A stretch of DNA of 64,000 nucleotides, taken from positions 88,501 to 152,500 of the forward strand of contig JAWQEG010000510.1 of the NCBI GenBank assembly GCA_033782935.1, in the 5' to 3' direction. The stretch is from Petrolisthes cinctipes (Eukaryota; Arthropoda; Malacostraca; Decapoda; Porcellanidae). The stretch's first letter is position 1; each line of letters begins with the position of its first letter. The notes below the pieces were generated by a model. It was not told the origin of the DNA, made no database searches, and saw only the letters and a list, made by a program, of their open reading frames with translations. Position numbers and translations under genes: made by a program. Shown here in pieces: positions 51,516 to 63,234 of this stretch.

Positions 51516-51832
51516 ACACACATACACACACTCGCATAGTACCACTCTATCTTTCACACACACATACAGTCTCTCTCTCTCTCATAGATAATTAAAGGGA
51601 GTGAATAAACTGACAATTAACCCAAGACAAATGATACCTATGAATGGTAAATTTATACTTTTTTATGTTATATATATATACAGCATTAGATGATAATGAT
51701 TGTATGCTATTTCAGGCATCACGATGGACATTCCAAGCTACAAGGATGGATGGACAGATAGGACAGTGGGACATCAAGCCACACCAGATGCAGGTGGGGA
51801 TGGAACACACACACTCACTTTACATTCAAGTA

Positions 51833-52105
51833 CAGCCACAATCAAATACACTCGAGCTCGTAAATTCAAGACCACGTACTGAGATGTTTATGTCATTTGA
51901 GCTGGTAACATTGAATGGGGGAAGAATCAACAGAATAGGTGGAACATTGTAGAACGATATGTTACTACAGTCTTTAACCTTAAATGAAACCTTCTCCACA
52001 CAGTGTTACCAGCTCAGATGACATACATACCGTAATCACTATGGCACGTGGTCGTGAATTTACGAGCTCGAGTGTACAAATGAAGGGAACTTATTTTGCC
52101 GACTG
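51833..52105. mobile_element. 273-bp TA-flanked MITE
   Basis: Inner inverted arms ACACTCGAGCTCGTAAATTC and GAATTTACGAGCTCGAGTGT, with more homology inward (CATTTGAGCTGGTAACA versus TGTTACCAGCTCAGATG). Outer ends CAGCCACAATC and TTTTGCCGACTG are bounded by TA (51831-51832, 52106-52107). The two outermost ends differ, suggesting a chimeric MITE. Confidence 0.75.
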
Positions 52106-52117
52106 TACCAGCTGCTT

Positions 52118-52119
52118 CA

Positions 52120-52160
<41 letters not shown>

Positions 52161-52245
52161 TATAATAATAATAATAATAATTTAAAAAAATAATAATAAA
52201 AATAAATATAATAATAATAAAAATAATGATATAAATAAAAATAAA

Positions 52246-52292
<47 letters not shown>

Positions 52293-52319
52293 TAATAATA
52301 ATAATGATAATGAAAAACA

Positions 52320-52358
<39 letters not shown>

Positions 52359-52390
52359 TAAAATTATAATAATAATAATAATAATAACCT
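52118..52390. repeat. (AAT)n microsatellite
   Basis: Long AAT runs with AAA interruptions. Confidence 0.97.
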
Positions 52391-52479
52391 CTTTCTCTTA
52401 CTTGTATATATGAATATTTTTTTTACCGTAAGTACTTTTAATTTTTCAGAAGCCTTCTGAAGCCTCCTGAAGAAAATGA

Positions 52480-52491
52480 AGAAGAAGAAGA

Positions 52492-52565
<74 letters not shown>

Positions 52566-52677
52566 TAGAGAGAGAGAGACTGTGTGTGTGTGTGTGTGTG
52601 TCTGTGTGTGTGAGAGAGAGAGGTACTGTGTGAGTGTGTGTGTGTGTAAGAGACTATGTGTGTAAGGGACTCTGTGT

Positions 52678-52730
<53 letters not shown>

Positions 52731-52856
52731 TGTGTGTATGTTGGTGTGAGAGGAACTGTGTGTGTAAGAGAGATAAAGTGTGAAAAAATAAACTGTGTGT
52801 GCGTAGAGAGTGATATTAATGTGTGTGAGAGAGAGACTATGTAAAAGAGATTGCAT

Positions 52857-52923
<67 letters not shown>

Positions 52924-53040
52924 TGTGTGAGAGAGAGGTAGACTTTGTGTTTGTGTGTGAGAGAAGAAAAGAGAGGATACAGCGTGTGTGTGAGAGAGAG
53001 AGAGAGAGACTGCGTGTATGTATGCATGTGAGAGGAACTG

Positions 53041-53114
<74 letters not shown>

Positions 53115-53277
53115 TGTCTTTGTGTGTGAGAGAAGAAAAGAGAGGATACAGTGAGTGTTTGAGAAAGAGAAAGAGAGAGAGAGAGAAAGAGAGAGAGAGA
53201 CTGTGTGTTTGTGTGTGTGAGAGAAACTGCAAGAAAGAGAGAGGGACTGTATATGTAAGAGAGATTTCATTTGTGTA

Positions 53278-53332
<55 letters not shown>

Positions 53333-53463
53333 AAAAAATAACTGTGTGTGTGAAAGAGAGAGAGACTGCATTTTTGTGAGAGATTGATGTGTGTGTGTGA
53401 GAGAGAGAATTTTTGAGTGAAATAGAAAAAATGAGAGACTTCGTGTGTGTGTGAGAAAGATAG

Positions 53464-53497
<34 letters not shown>

Positions 53498-53510
53498 AAA
53501 AGTGTATATG
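52480..53510. repeat. (AG)n/(TG)n minisatellite
   Basis: AG runs alternate with GTGTGTGTG and ACTGTGTG motifs for 1 kb. It produces long Ser/Leu/His-rich and Arg/Glu-rich frames that are not genes. Confidence 0.95.
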
Positions 53511-53597
53511 ACATTTTAAAAATAATTTGTAAATGAATAAATATATAAAGAAAAAATAAAGATAAAAAAATAACTATATGTTTGTTGTCCCTCTCCT

Positions 53598-53604
<7 letters not shown>

Positions 53605-53660
<56 letters not shown>
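53605..53660. repeat. (CT)n microsatellite, left flank of a LINE
   Basis: CT run that stops exactly where the LINE starts; a second CT run starts at 57033 where it ends. Confidence 0.95.
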
Positions 53661-53662
<2 letters not shown>

Positions 53663-53887
53663 GACCGTCGGCACGAGTATAGGATAAGAAATAATAACAA
53701 TTATAACACACCTAACTCAGAACAAGAATATTACCCCCACACTTACACAAGACATCGGCGAGGCTGTTATAACTGCGGAGAACGCAACCACCACCAGGCT
53801 AACTGTAGGCTTGATCATCGTCTCAAATGTCTGCAGTGCCATCAGTTAGGACACAAGCAGCGTCATTGCCAGCATTATAACCCATAG
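53660..53887 (+). CDS. LINE ORF1 C-terminal part with two zinc knuckles
   Basis: 75 residues truncated at the 5' end by the CT microsatellite. Contains GCYNCGERNHHQANCRL and KCLQCHQLGHKQRHCQ, two CCHC knuckles (C-x2-C-x4-H-x4-C), which bind element RNA as in Gag-like ORF1 proteins. It ends in TAG at 53885 in the same frame as ORF2, so the two may be one frame joined by readthrough, or the stop may be a mutation. Confidence 0.8.
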
Positions 53888-56749
53888 GATTCTGGCAAGG
53901 AAGGCAAGGCCGAGGCTACTACTAACAGAAGGAACAAACTTAAGATAGACCATATTAACGCCCAAAGTCTCTTAGCAAATAAAGATGAGATAGATCTTTT
54001 AATTAAAGAGAGGAACACTGATATCCTGTGTGTCAGTGAAACATGGCTGTCCCCTAATATCAATGATGAATATATTACTATACCTAATTTTACAGTATTT
54101 AGATGTGACAAAGGTAGAGGTGGAGGAGTATGTATTTATATTAGAGATGATTTTAAAGTAACTCCGATGAATGTAAACATTGAAAGACCTGACGGTGTAG
54201 AGGATGTTTGGGTCGCGGTACAGTGCCGTATGCTTCCTACTGTTATCATTGGCTGTTTGTACCGCCACCCAAAAGCTCTCGCCCACACTTTTGACTACAT
54301 TGCTGATGTTTTAGAGTATGTATCTTTACGGGACAAACCATTTTATGTTCTTGGTGATTTTAATGATAATTATTTATGTGTAAATAGTAAAGTTAAGAAA
54401 ATAATTTTTAGTACTAAGTTGATGCAGTTGATAGATAAACCCACTCGAATTACTCCTACTTCAGCTACTCTTCTTGACATAGTAGTTACAAATAAACCCG
54501 AGGTAGTATTATATTCTGATACGACCCCGTGTCATGTTGGCGACCATGAACTTATAAGTATAACAGTAGACTTACAGAAACCAAAGCGCCAACCTTCTGT
54601 AAAAACATTCCGTCAGTTAAAGGATTATTCACCTGAATTATTCTGCAGACTACTGAAAGGTGAAATTGACAACCTGAGTATACTATTCAAAACAGACAAT
54701 GTTGATAAACAAATACATATATTTAATGAACACTTTACTAAATGCTTAGATGAGTGTGCACCTATTGTAACGAAAGAAATTAAGAGGCCTTTTGCTCCGT
54801 GGATTACTGATGAGCTAAAAGCATTGATGCATGAAAGAAATGCGGTTCAGCAGCACCTTAAACATGATAGAGGCAACAGGGATTTACAAGACAGGTATAA
54901 GACCTTAAAAAAACAAGTTAAGAAGACCCTCCATGACGCAAAATCCCAGTACAACAATAATAGACTTGAGGAGAACAGAGGCAATGTTGCTGCTACCTGG
55001 AACATCTTAAGGGAATTGGTTCCTGATAAGAAGCATAATTTAAATGCAGTAATTAATGATAATGATTCTTTACATAAAGTAGAACAATACAACAAGTTTT
55101 TTGCAAATGTAGGGAAAAACACTTTTGAGAAATCTCAGCAATACACAAGTTACGATAACACAAGACATGAAGTAGATAAGTTGAACACTACTAACACCAA
55201 TGGTATGTTCCGACCTTCACCAACAAACAATGACACCATCATTCTTACTATAAAGCATATGAAAAACACTCATTCATATGGTTCTGACGGAATACCACTT
55301 CGCTTTATAAGAGATGCCCTCCCAATCATAATTACATACTTAACATGCATCTTTAATACCTCAATTGTAACGGGCGTAACACCTGTTGCCTGGAAACATT
55401 CTATTGTTGTACCGATCTTTAAATCAGGAGATATTGATGTACCTAGTAATTACCGTCCCATCTCGCTGTTGCCTATCTTATCTAAGATTTTAGAAAAAGT
55501 CATCACTTCACAGCTCACTACGTATCTTGAAAATAACAAGCTCCTCAGTAATACACAGCATGGTTTTAGGACCTCATTATCAACAGAAACGGCTCTTTTA
55601 ACTCTGACTAATAAACTGTATGAAAACATTGACAACAAAAAACTCTCTTTACTAACACTTTGTGACTTATCTAAAGCTTTCGATAGCGTCAGCCATGATG
55701 TACTGCTGAAGAAATGTATTAAGCTTAATATTGATCCTTTCTGGTTTGAGAGTTATTTAGAGGAGAGAACACAGTCTGTACGTATAGGTAATTGTATGTC
55801 TAGTAAATGTAATGTAACATACGGTGTTCCACAGGGATCTGTACTTGGTCCTATTCTATTCTTAATTTATGTAAATGATCTTTCACTCTATATGTCAGAC
55901 TGCTTAACTATTCAATATGCTGATGATACTCAGTTTCTCCACACTGGTACCATTGAAAATGTTCATGACTTAGTTAAGAATAGTGAGACATCTCTAGCAA
56001 AATTAAAAGAGTATTTCCACTTCAATGGTCTAATGTTGAACACAAATAAAACACAATGTATATTTATTGGCACCAGAGGACTCTTATCACAGATCCCTAA
56101 TAATACTTGTGTTCATGTTGACGACACCACCATTATACCAAGCACCTGTATCAAGAACCTTGGCCTATATTTTGATAACTGTATGCAGTTTGACACACAT
56201 ATTGCTCAATTATGTAAAAAAAGTGTTGGAACAATAATGTTTGTCAATCGCATTAAGGAAAATTTTAGTAAACATGCAAGAATAATGGTTATACAATCAC
56301 TAGTTTTAAGTATAATTAATTACGGTATAAAGATCTGGGGGAGTACGAGCCTTACTCAGCTACATCGTGCACAAAAAGTACAAAATTTTGCTGCCAAAGT
56401 GGCATTAGGCGGTGCTAAGTACGACCATGTAACGCCTTATTTGAAAGAAATGAAATGGTTAAAGATTAAAGAAAAATATAAGTACGAACTTGCACTGAGT
56501 ATTTACAACATTATTAACAAGAATGTACCTAGTTGGTTGTTTTCACTACCAACGATGAGTGAAACACACCGAGTAAACACCAGACAACAACACCAACTGT
56601 ATGTTCCTAAGACAAATACTTGTACTGCACAAAGATCAATTTCTGTGGCAGGACCCAAATTATGGAATAGTCTTCCTCTTAAAATAAGAAACAAAAATTC
56701 TCTGTCTGCTTTTAAAAAGGAGCTGAGAAATTATTTTTTCAATAGTTGA
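53888..56749 (+). CDS. LINE ORF2: endonuclease-reverse transcriptase
   Basis: About 953 codons open from just after the ORF1 stop; the first ATG is at 54167, inside the endonuclease, so translation probably starts without an ATG or by readthrough. Endonuclease: IDHINAQSLLANKDEI, CVSETWLSPNIND, GRGGGVCIYIRDD, YVLGDFNDNY, TLLDIVVTNKPEVV, GDHELISI. RT: SYGSDGIPLRFIRD, SNYRPISLLPILSKILE, TQHGFRTSLSTETAL, TLCDLSKAFDSVSHDVL (A), YGVPQGSVLGPILFLIYVND (B), IQYADDTQFLHTG (C, YADD), NLGLYFDNCMQF. C-terminus AGPKLWNSLPLKIRNKNS. No internal stop or frameshift, so it is potentially active. CR1/L2-like. Confidence 0.92.
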   Translation, partial: DSGKEGKAEATTNRRNKLKIDHINAQSLLANKDEIDLLIKERNTDILCVSETWLSPNINDEYITIPNFTVFRCDKGRGGGVCIYIRDDFKVTPMNVNIERPDGVEDVWVAVQCRMLPTVIIGCLYRHPKALAHTFDYIADVLEYVSLRDKPFYVLGDFNDNYLCVNSKVKKIIFSTKLMQLIDKPTRITPTSATLLDIVVTNKPEVVLYSDTTPCHVGDHELISITVDLQKPKRQPSVKTFRQLKDYSPELFCRLLKGEIDNLSILFKTDNVDKQIHIFNEHFTKCLDECAPIVTKEIKRPFAPWITDELKALMHERNAVQQHLKHDRGNRDLQDRYKTLKKQVKKTLHDAKSQYNNNRLEENRGNVAATWNILRELVPDKKHNLNAVINDNDSLHKVEQYNKFFANVGKNTFEKSQQYTSYDNTRHEVDKLNTTNTNGMFRPSPTNNDTIILTIKHMKNTHSYGSDGIPLRFIRDALPIIITYLTCIFNTSIVTGVTPVAWKHSIVVPIFKSGDIDVPSNYRPISLLPILSKILEKVITSQLTTYLENNKLLSNTQHGFRTSLSTETALLTLTNKLYENIDNKKLSLLTLCDLSKAFDSVSHDVLLKKCIKLNIDPFWFESYLEERTQSVRIGNCMSSKCNVTYGVPQGSVLGPILFLIYVNDLSLYMSDCLTIQYADDTQFLHTGTIENVHDLVKNSETSLAKLKEYFHFNGLMLNTNKTQCIFIGTRGLLSQIPNNTCVHVDDTTIIPSTCIKNLGLYFDNCMQFDTHIAQLCKKSVGTIMFVNRIKENFSKHARIMVIQSLVLSIINYGIKIWGSTSLTQLHRAQKVQNFAAKVALGGAKYDHVTPYLKEMKWLKIKEKYKYELALSIYNIINKNVPSWLFSLPTMSETHRVNTRQQHQLYVPKTNTCTAQRSISVAGPKLWNSLPLKIRNKNSLSAFKKELRNYFFNS

Positions 56750-57028
56750 CTAACTTGACTTTATTACTTTTACTACTTTTATATATTTTTAAGTTTTATG
56801 CATCTTAATTGTTCAATGTATTTTACTTCTTTTATGGTATTAATTTTTTAGTTTCTGTGTATTATTAGCATTAAATATTTTAATTACCATTTAATATGAC
56901 AATCCATTTTATAGAGCTTTTTATAGACAATAATTTATGATATTATGTAATAGCCAAATAACAAATTATATGTATATTGAATAACCATTGTAAAATGGAA
57001 ATAAATTCTGAATCTGAATCTGAATCTG

Positions 57029-57035
<7 letters not shown>
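56750..57035 (+). terminator. LINE 3' region and (AATCTG)n tail
   Basis: AT-rich 3' non-coding region ending in AAATTCTGAATCTGAATCTG repeats, then CT microsatellite. Confidence 0.75.
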
Positions 57036-57068
<33 letters not shown>

Positions 57069-57158
57069 TGCACATACAAATGAAATCTATCTTACACACA
57101 CAGTCGCTCTCTCTTTCTCAGTCTCACACACAAACAGTTCTTCTCACATACATACACG

Positions 57159-57204
<46 letters not shown>

Positions 57205-57225
57205 AATACAAAGTCTTCCTCTCTC

Positions 57226-57272
<47 letters not shown>

Positions 57273-57408
57273 AATACAAAGTCTTCCTCTCTCTCTCTCA
57301 CTCTCTCTCACACACACACAGTCTCTCCCCAACACAAAGGCAATCTCTCTTTCATACAGTCTCTCTCTCTCACACACATCGATATCACTCTCAGCAAAAA
57401 CACACACA

Positions 57409-57462
<54 letters not shown>

Positions 57463-57465
57463 GCT
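57033..57465. repeat. (CT)n and (CA)n microsatellites, right flank
   Basis: CT runs with CACACA and ACAGTC interruptions. Confidence 0.95.
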
Positions 57466-57727
57466 TGCTGTCCAATAATAATAATAATAATGAATAAATG
57501 AATAATAATGTGTTTCAATTTCCTTATTAAAAAATTTAATGTAAATATTAATTATCCCATGAAATAAATGGGTTTAATATTTATCAATAATTAATTTAGG
57601 TGTAAAATAATGGAAAATAATAAATAATTCAGGTGTTACCAAAATTATAATAAAAAAAAGCGATAAAATAAATGAGTATCTGTTAAAATTATAGCGTTTT
57701 CTCTTATGAATAAACCTATGAAAATTG
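57466..57727. other. AT-rich, no gene recognised
   Basis: Short (AAT) run and AT-rich sequence; nothing supported. Confidence 0.6.
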
Positions 57728-57937
57728 GTGGCAATATTGGAGCAACTTGATTCCTCCAAACCATTCCAGCCAACAGGGTAGATAGATACCATAATAATAT
57801 TTATTAATTAATCCTGTTTCCTGACATATTTTGGAGGAATCAATGTACTCCAAAGTTGCTACAAGGGACCTCAGATCTCTCTAGGGTAATTTTGGAGCAA
57901 ACTGATTCCTCCAAACCATATTATGACGTCATTACAA

Positions 57938-57984
<47 letters not shown>

Positions 57985-58734
57985 ATAGAGGAGGGTGAGG
58001 GTAGGGAAGAGGTGTGGGGTGTAAAGGAAGGGGTATGTGTCGAGAGAGAGAGAGAGAGCAGTGTTGCCAGGTCTGCTTGACGAAATTTCTATAATATCCC
58101 CATTGGTACAGTCTGTTACAGTTCCGACTGGGCCACCCAGTATCGAGAGATCGTAGATGTGGCAGCAGTGTGTGTGTGTGTGTGCTCGAAAATTATACGG
58201 ATCGTCAACACTCTCCCTCTGTAGTGAACATGACCCTGCCTCAAAGTTCATTCCATAGATGGCGCTGTGTAGTTGTGGAAGGAATGTGGACTGCAGGGTT
58301 GAAGTTTCGGGAAACATCTATGTTCGTGCCAATGAGTCATGAGCTCTCAGGCAGAGTGGTTGAGGAATGCTGATATGGAAATTTAGAACCTATATTACAC
58401 AATGAGTAGGTGAAGCTAAGGTAAAGTTGTTCGTAGCCTGAACAGTGAATGTTTCTTCTTAATGGTTATCATGTTTGGCATGCAACATTGCTCAGCCGTT
58501 CTGACAGAGCTCACGTCTCGTTGCCACGATTGTTTTCTTGTTTTTCTACCAACTAGGATCGGGCAGATAGGTTGTTTTCTTTGTCCATCATATTTTGGTA
58601 AGCATTATTTGATGTTCACCTTTGATTTCGTATTTTATTTGTAAGTCAAGTTACAAAGTATTACATGCATAGTAAAATTCCTTCATTGCTAAATACTTTC
58701 TCTCTCTCGTAATAAAAATGTTAAAGTCAACTGT

Positions 58735-58789
<55 letters not shown>

Positions 58790-59430
58790 ATAAACACCAT
58801 CTTATCTTATCCTATCTCTATACTAATAAAATCGGACAGAGAGTGAGGACCAATTCCACAGTTGTTCGTTGTGATTTGTTAGCGCCCAAACGAAAGAAAC
58901 TAAACTGTGTAAATGACTTGTGTCTGATTTATTGGAAGCATCTGATGAGTAAAGTATGCAGCTATTGTAATAATACAAATGCTCAATTGATAGTTTTGGT
59001 GAATAGGAATAATCAGCTTTTGGGAAATAACGAAGCCTTACAAGTGTGTTTGGGGAGGACTCTGACAAAATGACTGTGGAATCAGTCCTGGCTCCCTGAC
59101 ATTCTACGTTAATAAACAAATTAGTAGTGTCAAAATAAGCGATCGTTTTGCCAGTGATAATCAACTCGCATTGATTGTTAACTGGGTTATGTTTGTTTTG
59201 AACCCACAGGTGAACGGGGAAGAGGGATCACTCCTAACGACCAAACGTGTGTTTAACCTACTAATAGATTACCCCATTTTGCTAATAGATACATTAATGT
59301 GTGCATAGTAGTAGGTGATCTACCAAATTTGCACACCGTTCACATAATGATGGATTTATTCCAGAGATAACGGTGTGTGGCTGTGGAGAAGAGAAGGGCG
59401 AAGTCTCAGAAAGTAGCCTAGGTGGGCAAG

Positions 59431-59655
59431 GTGAAATTCGTTGGAACCCCATAGAGAACGTGTGGGCTAATATGATCAACTGCTGGGAGCCAGAGATGGT
59501 GGAGCGGAGACCGGAGGCACTAATGGCTCATACCCAGGCTCAGTGGGAGATGTTCCGCAACAAACCTAACAAATTCGACGCATTGTGGCCTCTGTGCCCG
59601 ATAGACTGCGTGCCGTCATAGAGAAGGAAGGTGGCTGGACTGGATATTAATTATC
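59431..59655 (+). pseudogene. Tc1-like transposase C-terminus
   Basis: Encodes WNPIENVWANMINCWEPEMV, EALMAHTQAQWEMFR and, after a frame change near 59580, SVPDRLRAVIEKEGG. This matches the N-P-I-E-N-x-W region and R-x-x-x-V-I-x-x-x-G-G C-terminal end of Tc1-type DDE transposases. The first two aspartates are absent, so it is non-functional. Confidence 0.75.
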
Positions 59656-59659
59656 AATG

Positions 59660-60430
59660 TAAATAAAAAAATATTTTGTTTAAATAAATGTTGTTGGGTT
59701 GTCAAGGATTGTATAACTCCTACTTTGCCTATTTACATTTATAGAGTGTTCCTGTCTATTGAAATTATGAACCTGTAAAGATGACGAAAGTAGAGAATAA
59801 CCAGAGTTTTATCTTTCCCCCGGCCAACGAGGGTTCAACCGCCGATTTTACAGCTGGTTAGCATATTTCTCGAATTTGGCTGGAGAGCAAGAAGTGCTGG
59901 GACGAAATGAAGGAAAATTGCTCCTAACATTTAGGAATAAAAGTAACCATAGGAAATTTTTTAAATAGTCTCATGGTCTTTCCCAGCTCATTTTACCTAC
60001 ATGACTGCATTTCAACCCAACCATAGTTAATCTAACCTAACTGAGCGGATTGCATTGACCAGGTCAGACTTGAAAAATATGCCTCCGAATAGGGGACCCT
60101 CTGAGTGTGCAGCGTGTTTTAAGATGTGATCTCGGGCACGGACGCGAATATTTCATATTTCTTTATAATGCAAGTAAATCTTGGTTTAATCACGTGTTCT
60201 GTCTGACTTTTACTAGGTGCTAATTTCTTTAGGATTATTACACATACAGCATGATATCGGTAATGTCAATTTATAGACACATTCTTCTTTAATTTGTGTA
60301 GCTAACGTTATCCATTCATTACTTGATGACTCGAGAGAAAGATACACAGAATATGCGAGAGGGATAGTTTCGGAGTAATTTCATAATTCGTAGGATTTAT
60401 GGTAACGGGTGATACAATAAACAAAGTAAT
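59660..60430. other. Centre of the palindrome, no gene recognised
   Basis: AT-rich single-copy spacer between the arms. No ORF with recognisable features. Confidence 0.5.
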
Positions 60431-60439
60431 AAAAATCTT

Positions 60440-60580
60440 TAGGATTTTATCATTATAAGGAGTCGTTACTCTGAAACGCTCATCAAATACTGACTGGCAA
60501 ACTACATTCCTAGCTAAAGTAATGACCCTACGTATCCGTTTGCTCAACCGGTGCCTTCCAGTGAACTTCACCTTGCCCAC
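60440..60580 (-). pseudogene. Possible Tc1-like transposase N-terminal helix
   Basis: The minus strand reads GRHRLSKRIRRVITLARNVV and FDERFRVT, which resembles the first DNA-binding helix-turn-helix of Tc1-like transposases (basic S-x-R-x-R-R-x-I-x-x-L-A). The orientation is opposite to the C-terminal fragment at 59431. Low confidence because the match is short. Confidence 0.4.
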
Positions 60581-60869
60581 CTACTTTCCGAAACTTCGCC
60601 CTTCTCTTCCCCACAGCCACACACCGTTATCTCTGGAATAAATCAATCATTATGTGAACGATGTGCAAATTTGGTAAAACACCTACTGTTATGCACACAC
60701 TATTTTTCACTACAAAAGGTTAATTAGCAAAAATCGGGGTAATCTATTAGGAGGTTAAACACACGTTTGGTTGCTAGGAGTGATCCCTCTTCCCCATTCA
60801 GGTGTGGCTTCTAAACAAACATAACCCAGTTAATATAGCAATCAATGCCAGTTGATTATCATTGGCAAA

Positions 60870-62197
60870 TTGATTGATGGATTGATTGATTTTTGGCGCT
60901 GCAACATCGAGATCATATAGCGCCAGAAGAAGGTGATAGAAGAGGTGGGACAGCAAGCAGGAAGGAAATAGAAAGAAAAGAGACAGTTGAATAACTGAAA
61001 GAGATTGGCTGGGGCCGAAGGGGCGCCCAAACCCTTAGGCCCCCTTCACACGACGCGACCATGGCCGCGCGACCACGAGATTATTGGCCGCGCGACCATG
61101 GTCGCTTTTCATTCTCTCGACGCGACCATGGTCGCGCGGCCAAGGATATGTTGGCGCCATTCCTACCACTCACGGTCTCGTCATGGAGGTGGAAGAAGCG
61201 GCAATTGTTATTGTGATGTACTCACAATTGCGCAAGCAAGAGAGAGAGAGAGAGATTTATTGATGAAGATAGTAAACAATAAAGAGAGATAAACAGAAAT
61301 AAAGATAAAGACACACTGGAAGTGATGCATAGATGGAGATAGTAAATAGAAAAGTGAGATAAACAAAAAGAAAGCAATTAAGACAAACAGGTAAGAACAT
61401 ATATAATACCCAAAATCAACACGTAGGATATAAATACAGGAAATAAATGAAAGAAGTGTATGAACATATTATAACACATTTAAATTCCCAGTTATAGTGA
61501 GTGACATTGGTTGAAGGAGGCTTTGAGGAAAATAATCAAGTGAAAATTTCTAAAGCACATTATTTCCTCCTTTCTGTAATATCATACTTTCATGGGTTTC
61601 CTCCGTCCTCTGGTCAAACGACGACAATCTCGGTCCTCTGGTCAAATTAGTGGGAGAGATTCTTGTGAGTTAATTGGAAGTCTACTGAATCCTCCAAACT
61701 ATGTCACAAAACACATTCCCTATTACTAAACATTGATGTGAATTGTTTCCTGGGTTAGTTAGAGCAGGCCTCGATTGAACTTCCACAATAAAATGTTCAG
61801 TATCAAAGTCTTCCTACATGATCACACACATCTGGTCGCGCTGATGGTCGCGTCTCGTCTGAATAGTTCCATTTGTTTCTACGTAAACATGTGGTCGCGC
61901 GACCAGGTTGGCCGCTCACTTGGTCGCCTTCCCTGGCGACAAGAAATCTGGTCGCGCGGCCAGACTTGGCAGCGCGACCCCGTGTGAAGGGCTCCATCTA
62001 AACCAATACAAGCATATGATCGCGCGGCCATGGTCGCGTCGTGTGAAGGGGGCCTTAAAGTATTGCCCATATCACTACAGGCAATAACCCCCTACAGGGT
62101 CTAAAGGAGAAAGGGAGAAGAGGTGGAGATGAGGGAAAGGTGAAGAAAGAACAGGATAAGAAAAGTGAAGAAGTTAGAAGGAGGTGAAGAAGAATCT
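60870..62197 (-). mobile_element. Retroposed LINE/SINE-type element with 12-bp TSD
   Basis: Flanked by ATCATTGGCAAA (60858-60869 and 62198-62209); the left arm of the palindrome keeps the empty site at 59142-59160. Excluding the inner Harbinger element it is about 310 bp. On the minus strand it ends GGCGCTATATGATCTCGAT, GTTGCAGCGCC and a (CAAT)n tail. The same 3' end occurs at 51186 and a middle part at 2520. Confidence 0.8.
61038..62054. mobile_element. 1,017-bp PIF/Harbinger-type element
   Basis: Inverted ends GGCCCCCTTCACACGACGCG and CGCGTCGTGTGAAGGGGGCC with a 3-bp duplication TTA (61035-61037 and 62055-62057). TTA target sites and GGCC...TTCACACG ends fit PIF/Harbinger. Subterminal regions carry many copies of a self-complementary GGTCGCGCGGCCATGGTCGC motif. 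No transposase ORF, so it is non-autonomous. Confidence 0.85.
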
Positions 62198-62560
62198 ATC
62201 ATTGGCAAAAATATCACATATTTCGACACTTATTTGTTTAACGTAGAATGTCAAGGAGTCAGGGCCGGTCCCACATAGTCATTTTGTTTGTCAGATTCCT
62301 CCCCAAACACACTCGTAAGCCTTCGTTATTTCCCAAAAGCTGAGTATACCTATTCACCAAAACTATCAAGCACTAGTATTATTACAATATCTGTAAACTT
62401 TACTCATCAGATTAATCCAATAAATCAGTCAAAAGTCATTTACACAGTTTAGATTCTTTCGTTTGGGCGCTAACAAACTACAACGAACAACTGTGGAATT
62501 GGTCCTAAATCTCCATACGATTTCATATATAAATAGACTGGATAAGATAAGATAGTGTTC

Positions 62561-62564
<4 letters not shown>

Positions 62565-62619
<55 letters not shown>

Positions 62620-62655
62620 CAGTACACTTTAACGTGAGAGAGAAAGAGAGAGAGT
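62565..62655. repeat. (AG)n microsatellite in the right palindrome arm
   Basis: Mirrors the (CT)n at 58738-58786 in the left arm. Confidence 0.93.
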
Positions 62656-63234
62656 GAGAAGGAGTATTTAGTAATGAAGGAATTTTACTATGCATGTAAT
62701 ACATTGTAACTTGACTTACAAATAAAATACAAAATCAGAGGTGAACATCAAATAATGCTTACCAAAATATGATGGCCAAAGTAAACAACCTATCTGCTCG
62801 ATCTGCTCGAGTTGGTAGAAAAACAAGAAAACAAGGCAATGTTGCATGCTAAACATGAAATTCATTTAGAAAAAATATTCACTGTTCTGGCAACGAACAA
62901 CTTTACCTTAGCTTCACCTACTCATTGTGTAATGTAGTTGTTAAATTTCCATATCAGCATTCCTCAACCACTCTGCCTGAGAGCTCATGACTCATTGGCA
63001 CGAGCATAGATGTTTCCCGAAACTTCAACCCTGCAGTCCACATTCCTTCCACAACTACACAGCGCCATCTATGGAATGAACTTTGAGGCAGAATCATGTT
63101 CACTACAGAGGGAGAGTGTTGACGATCCGTATAATTTTCGAGCACACACACACACACACTGCTGCCACATCTACGATTTCTCGATACTGGGTGGCCCAGT
63201 CGGAACCGTAACAGACTGTACATCTGATTCCCCA

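Larger units (their letters stand above)
53661..57035 (+). mobile_element. CR1-like LINE, 5'-truncated, in a CT microsatellite
   Basis: 3.37 kb with the end of ORF1 (zinc knuckles), complete EN-RT ORF2, a 260-bp AT-rich 3' region and a tail of (AATCTG)n. CR1-type elements characteristically end in a short repeated motif instead of poly(A). (CT)n lies on both sides. Confidence 0.88.
58109..63218. mobile_element. TA-flanked element with very long inverted ends
   Basis: The high-similarity part of the palindrome begins CAGTCTGTTACAGTTCCG just after TA (58107-58108) and ends in its mirror CGGAACCGTAACAGACTG just before TA (63219-63220). TA plus CAGTC ends match the Tc1/mariner MITEs elsewhere in the window. 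Transposase-like relics lie in the middle. It could be one long-TIR element or two inverted copies. Confidence 0.65.

Noticed and set aside
52446..53514. Long Ser/Leu/His-rich and Arg/Glu-rich open frames
   Set aside because: They arise from (AG)n/(CT)n and (TG)n repeats; codon content is purely compositional and several overlap on both strands.
53661..53680. Cloning-adaptor contamination (GGCACGAG)
   Set aside because: The motif occurs in a reading frame that continues as the LINE ORF1; a chance match is more likely than a library artefact.
54847..55122. Minus-strand open frame within the CR1-like LINE
   Set aside because: Shadow of the intact RT frame on the plus strand.
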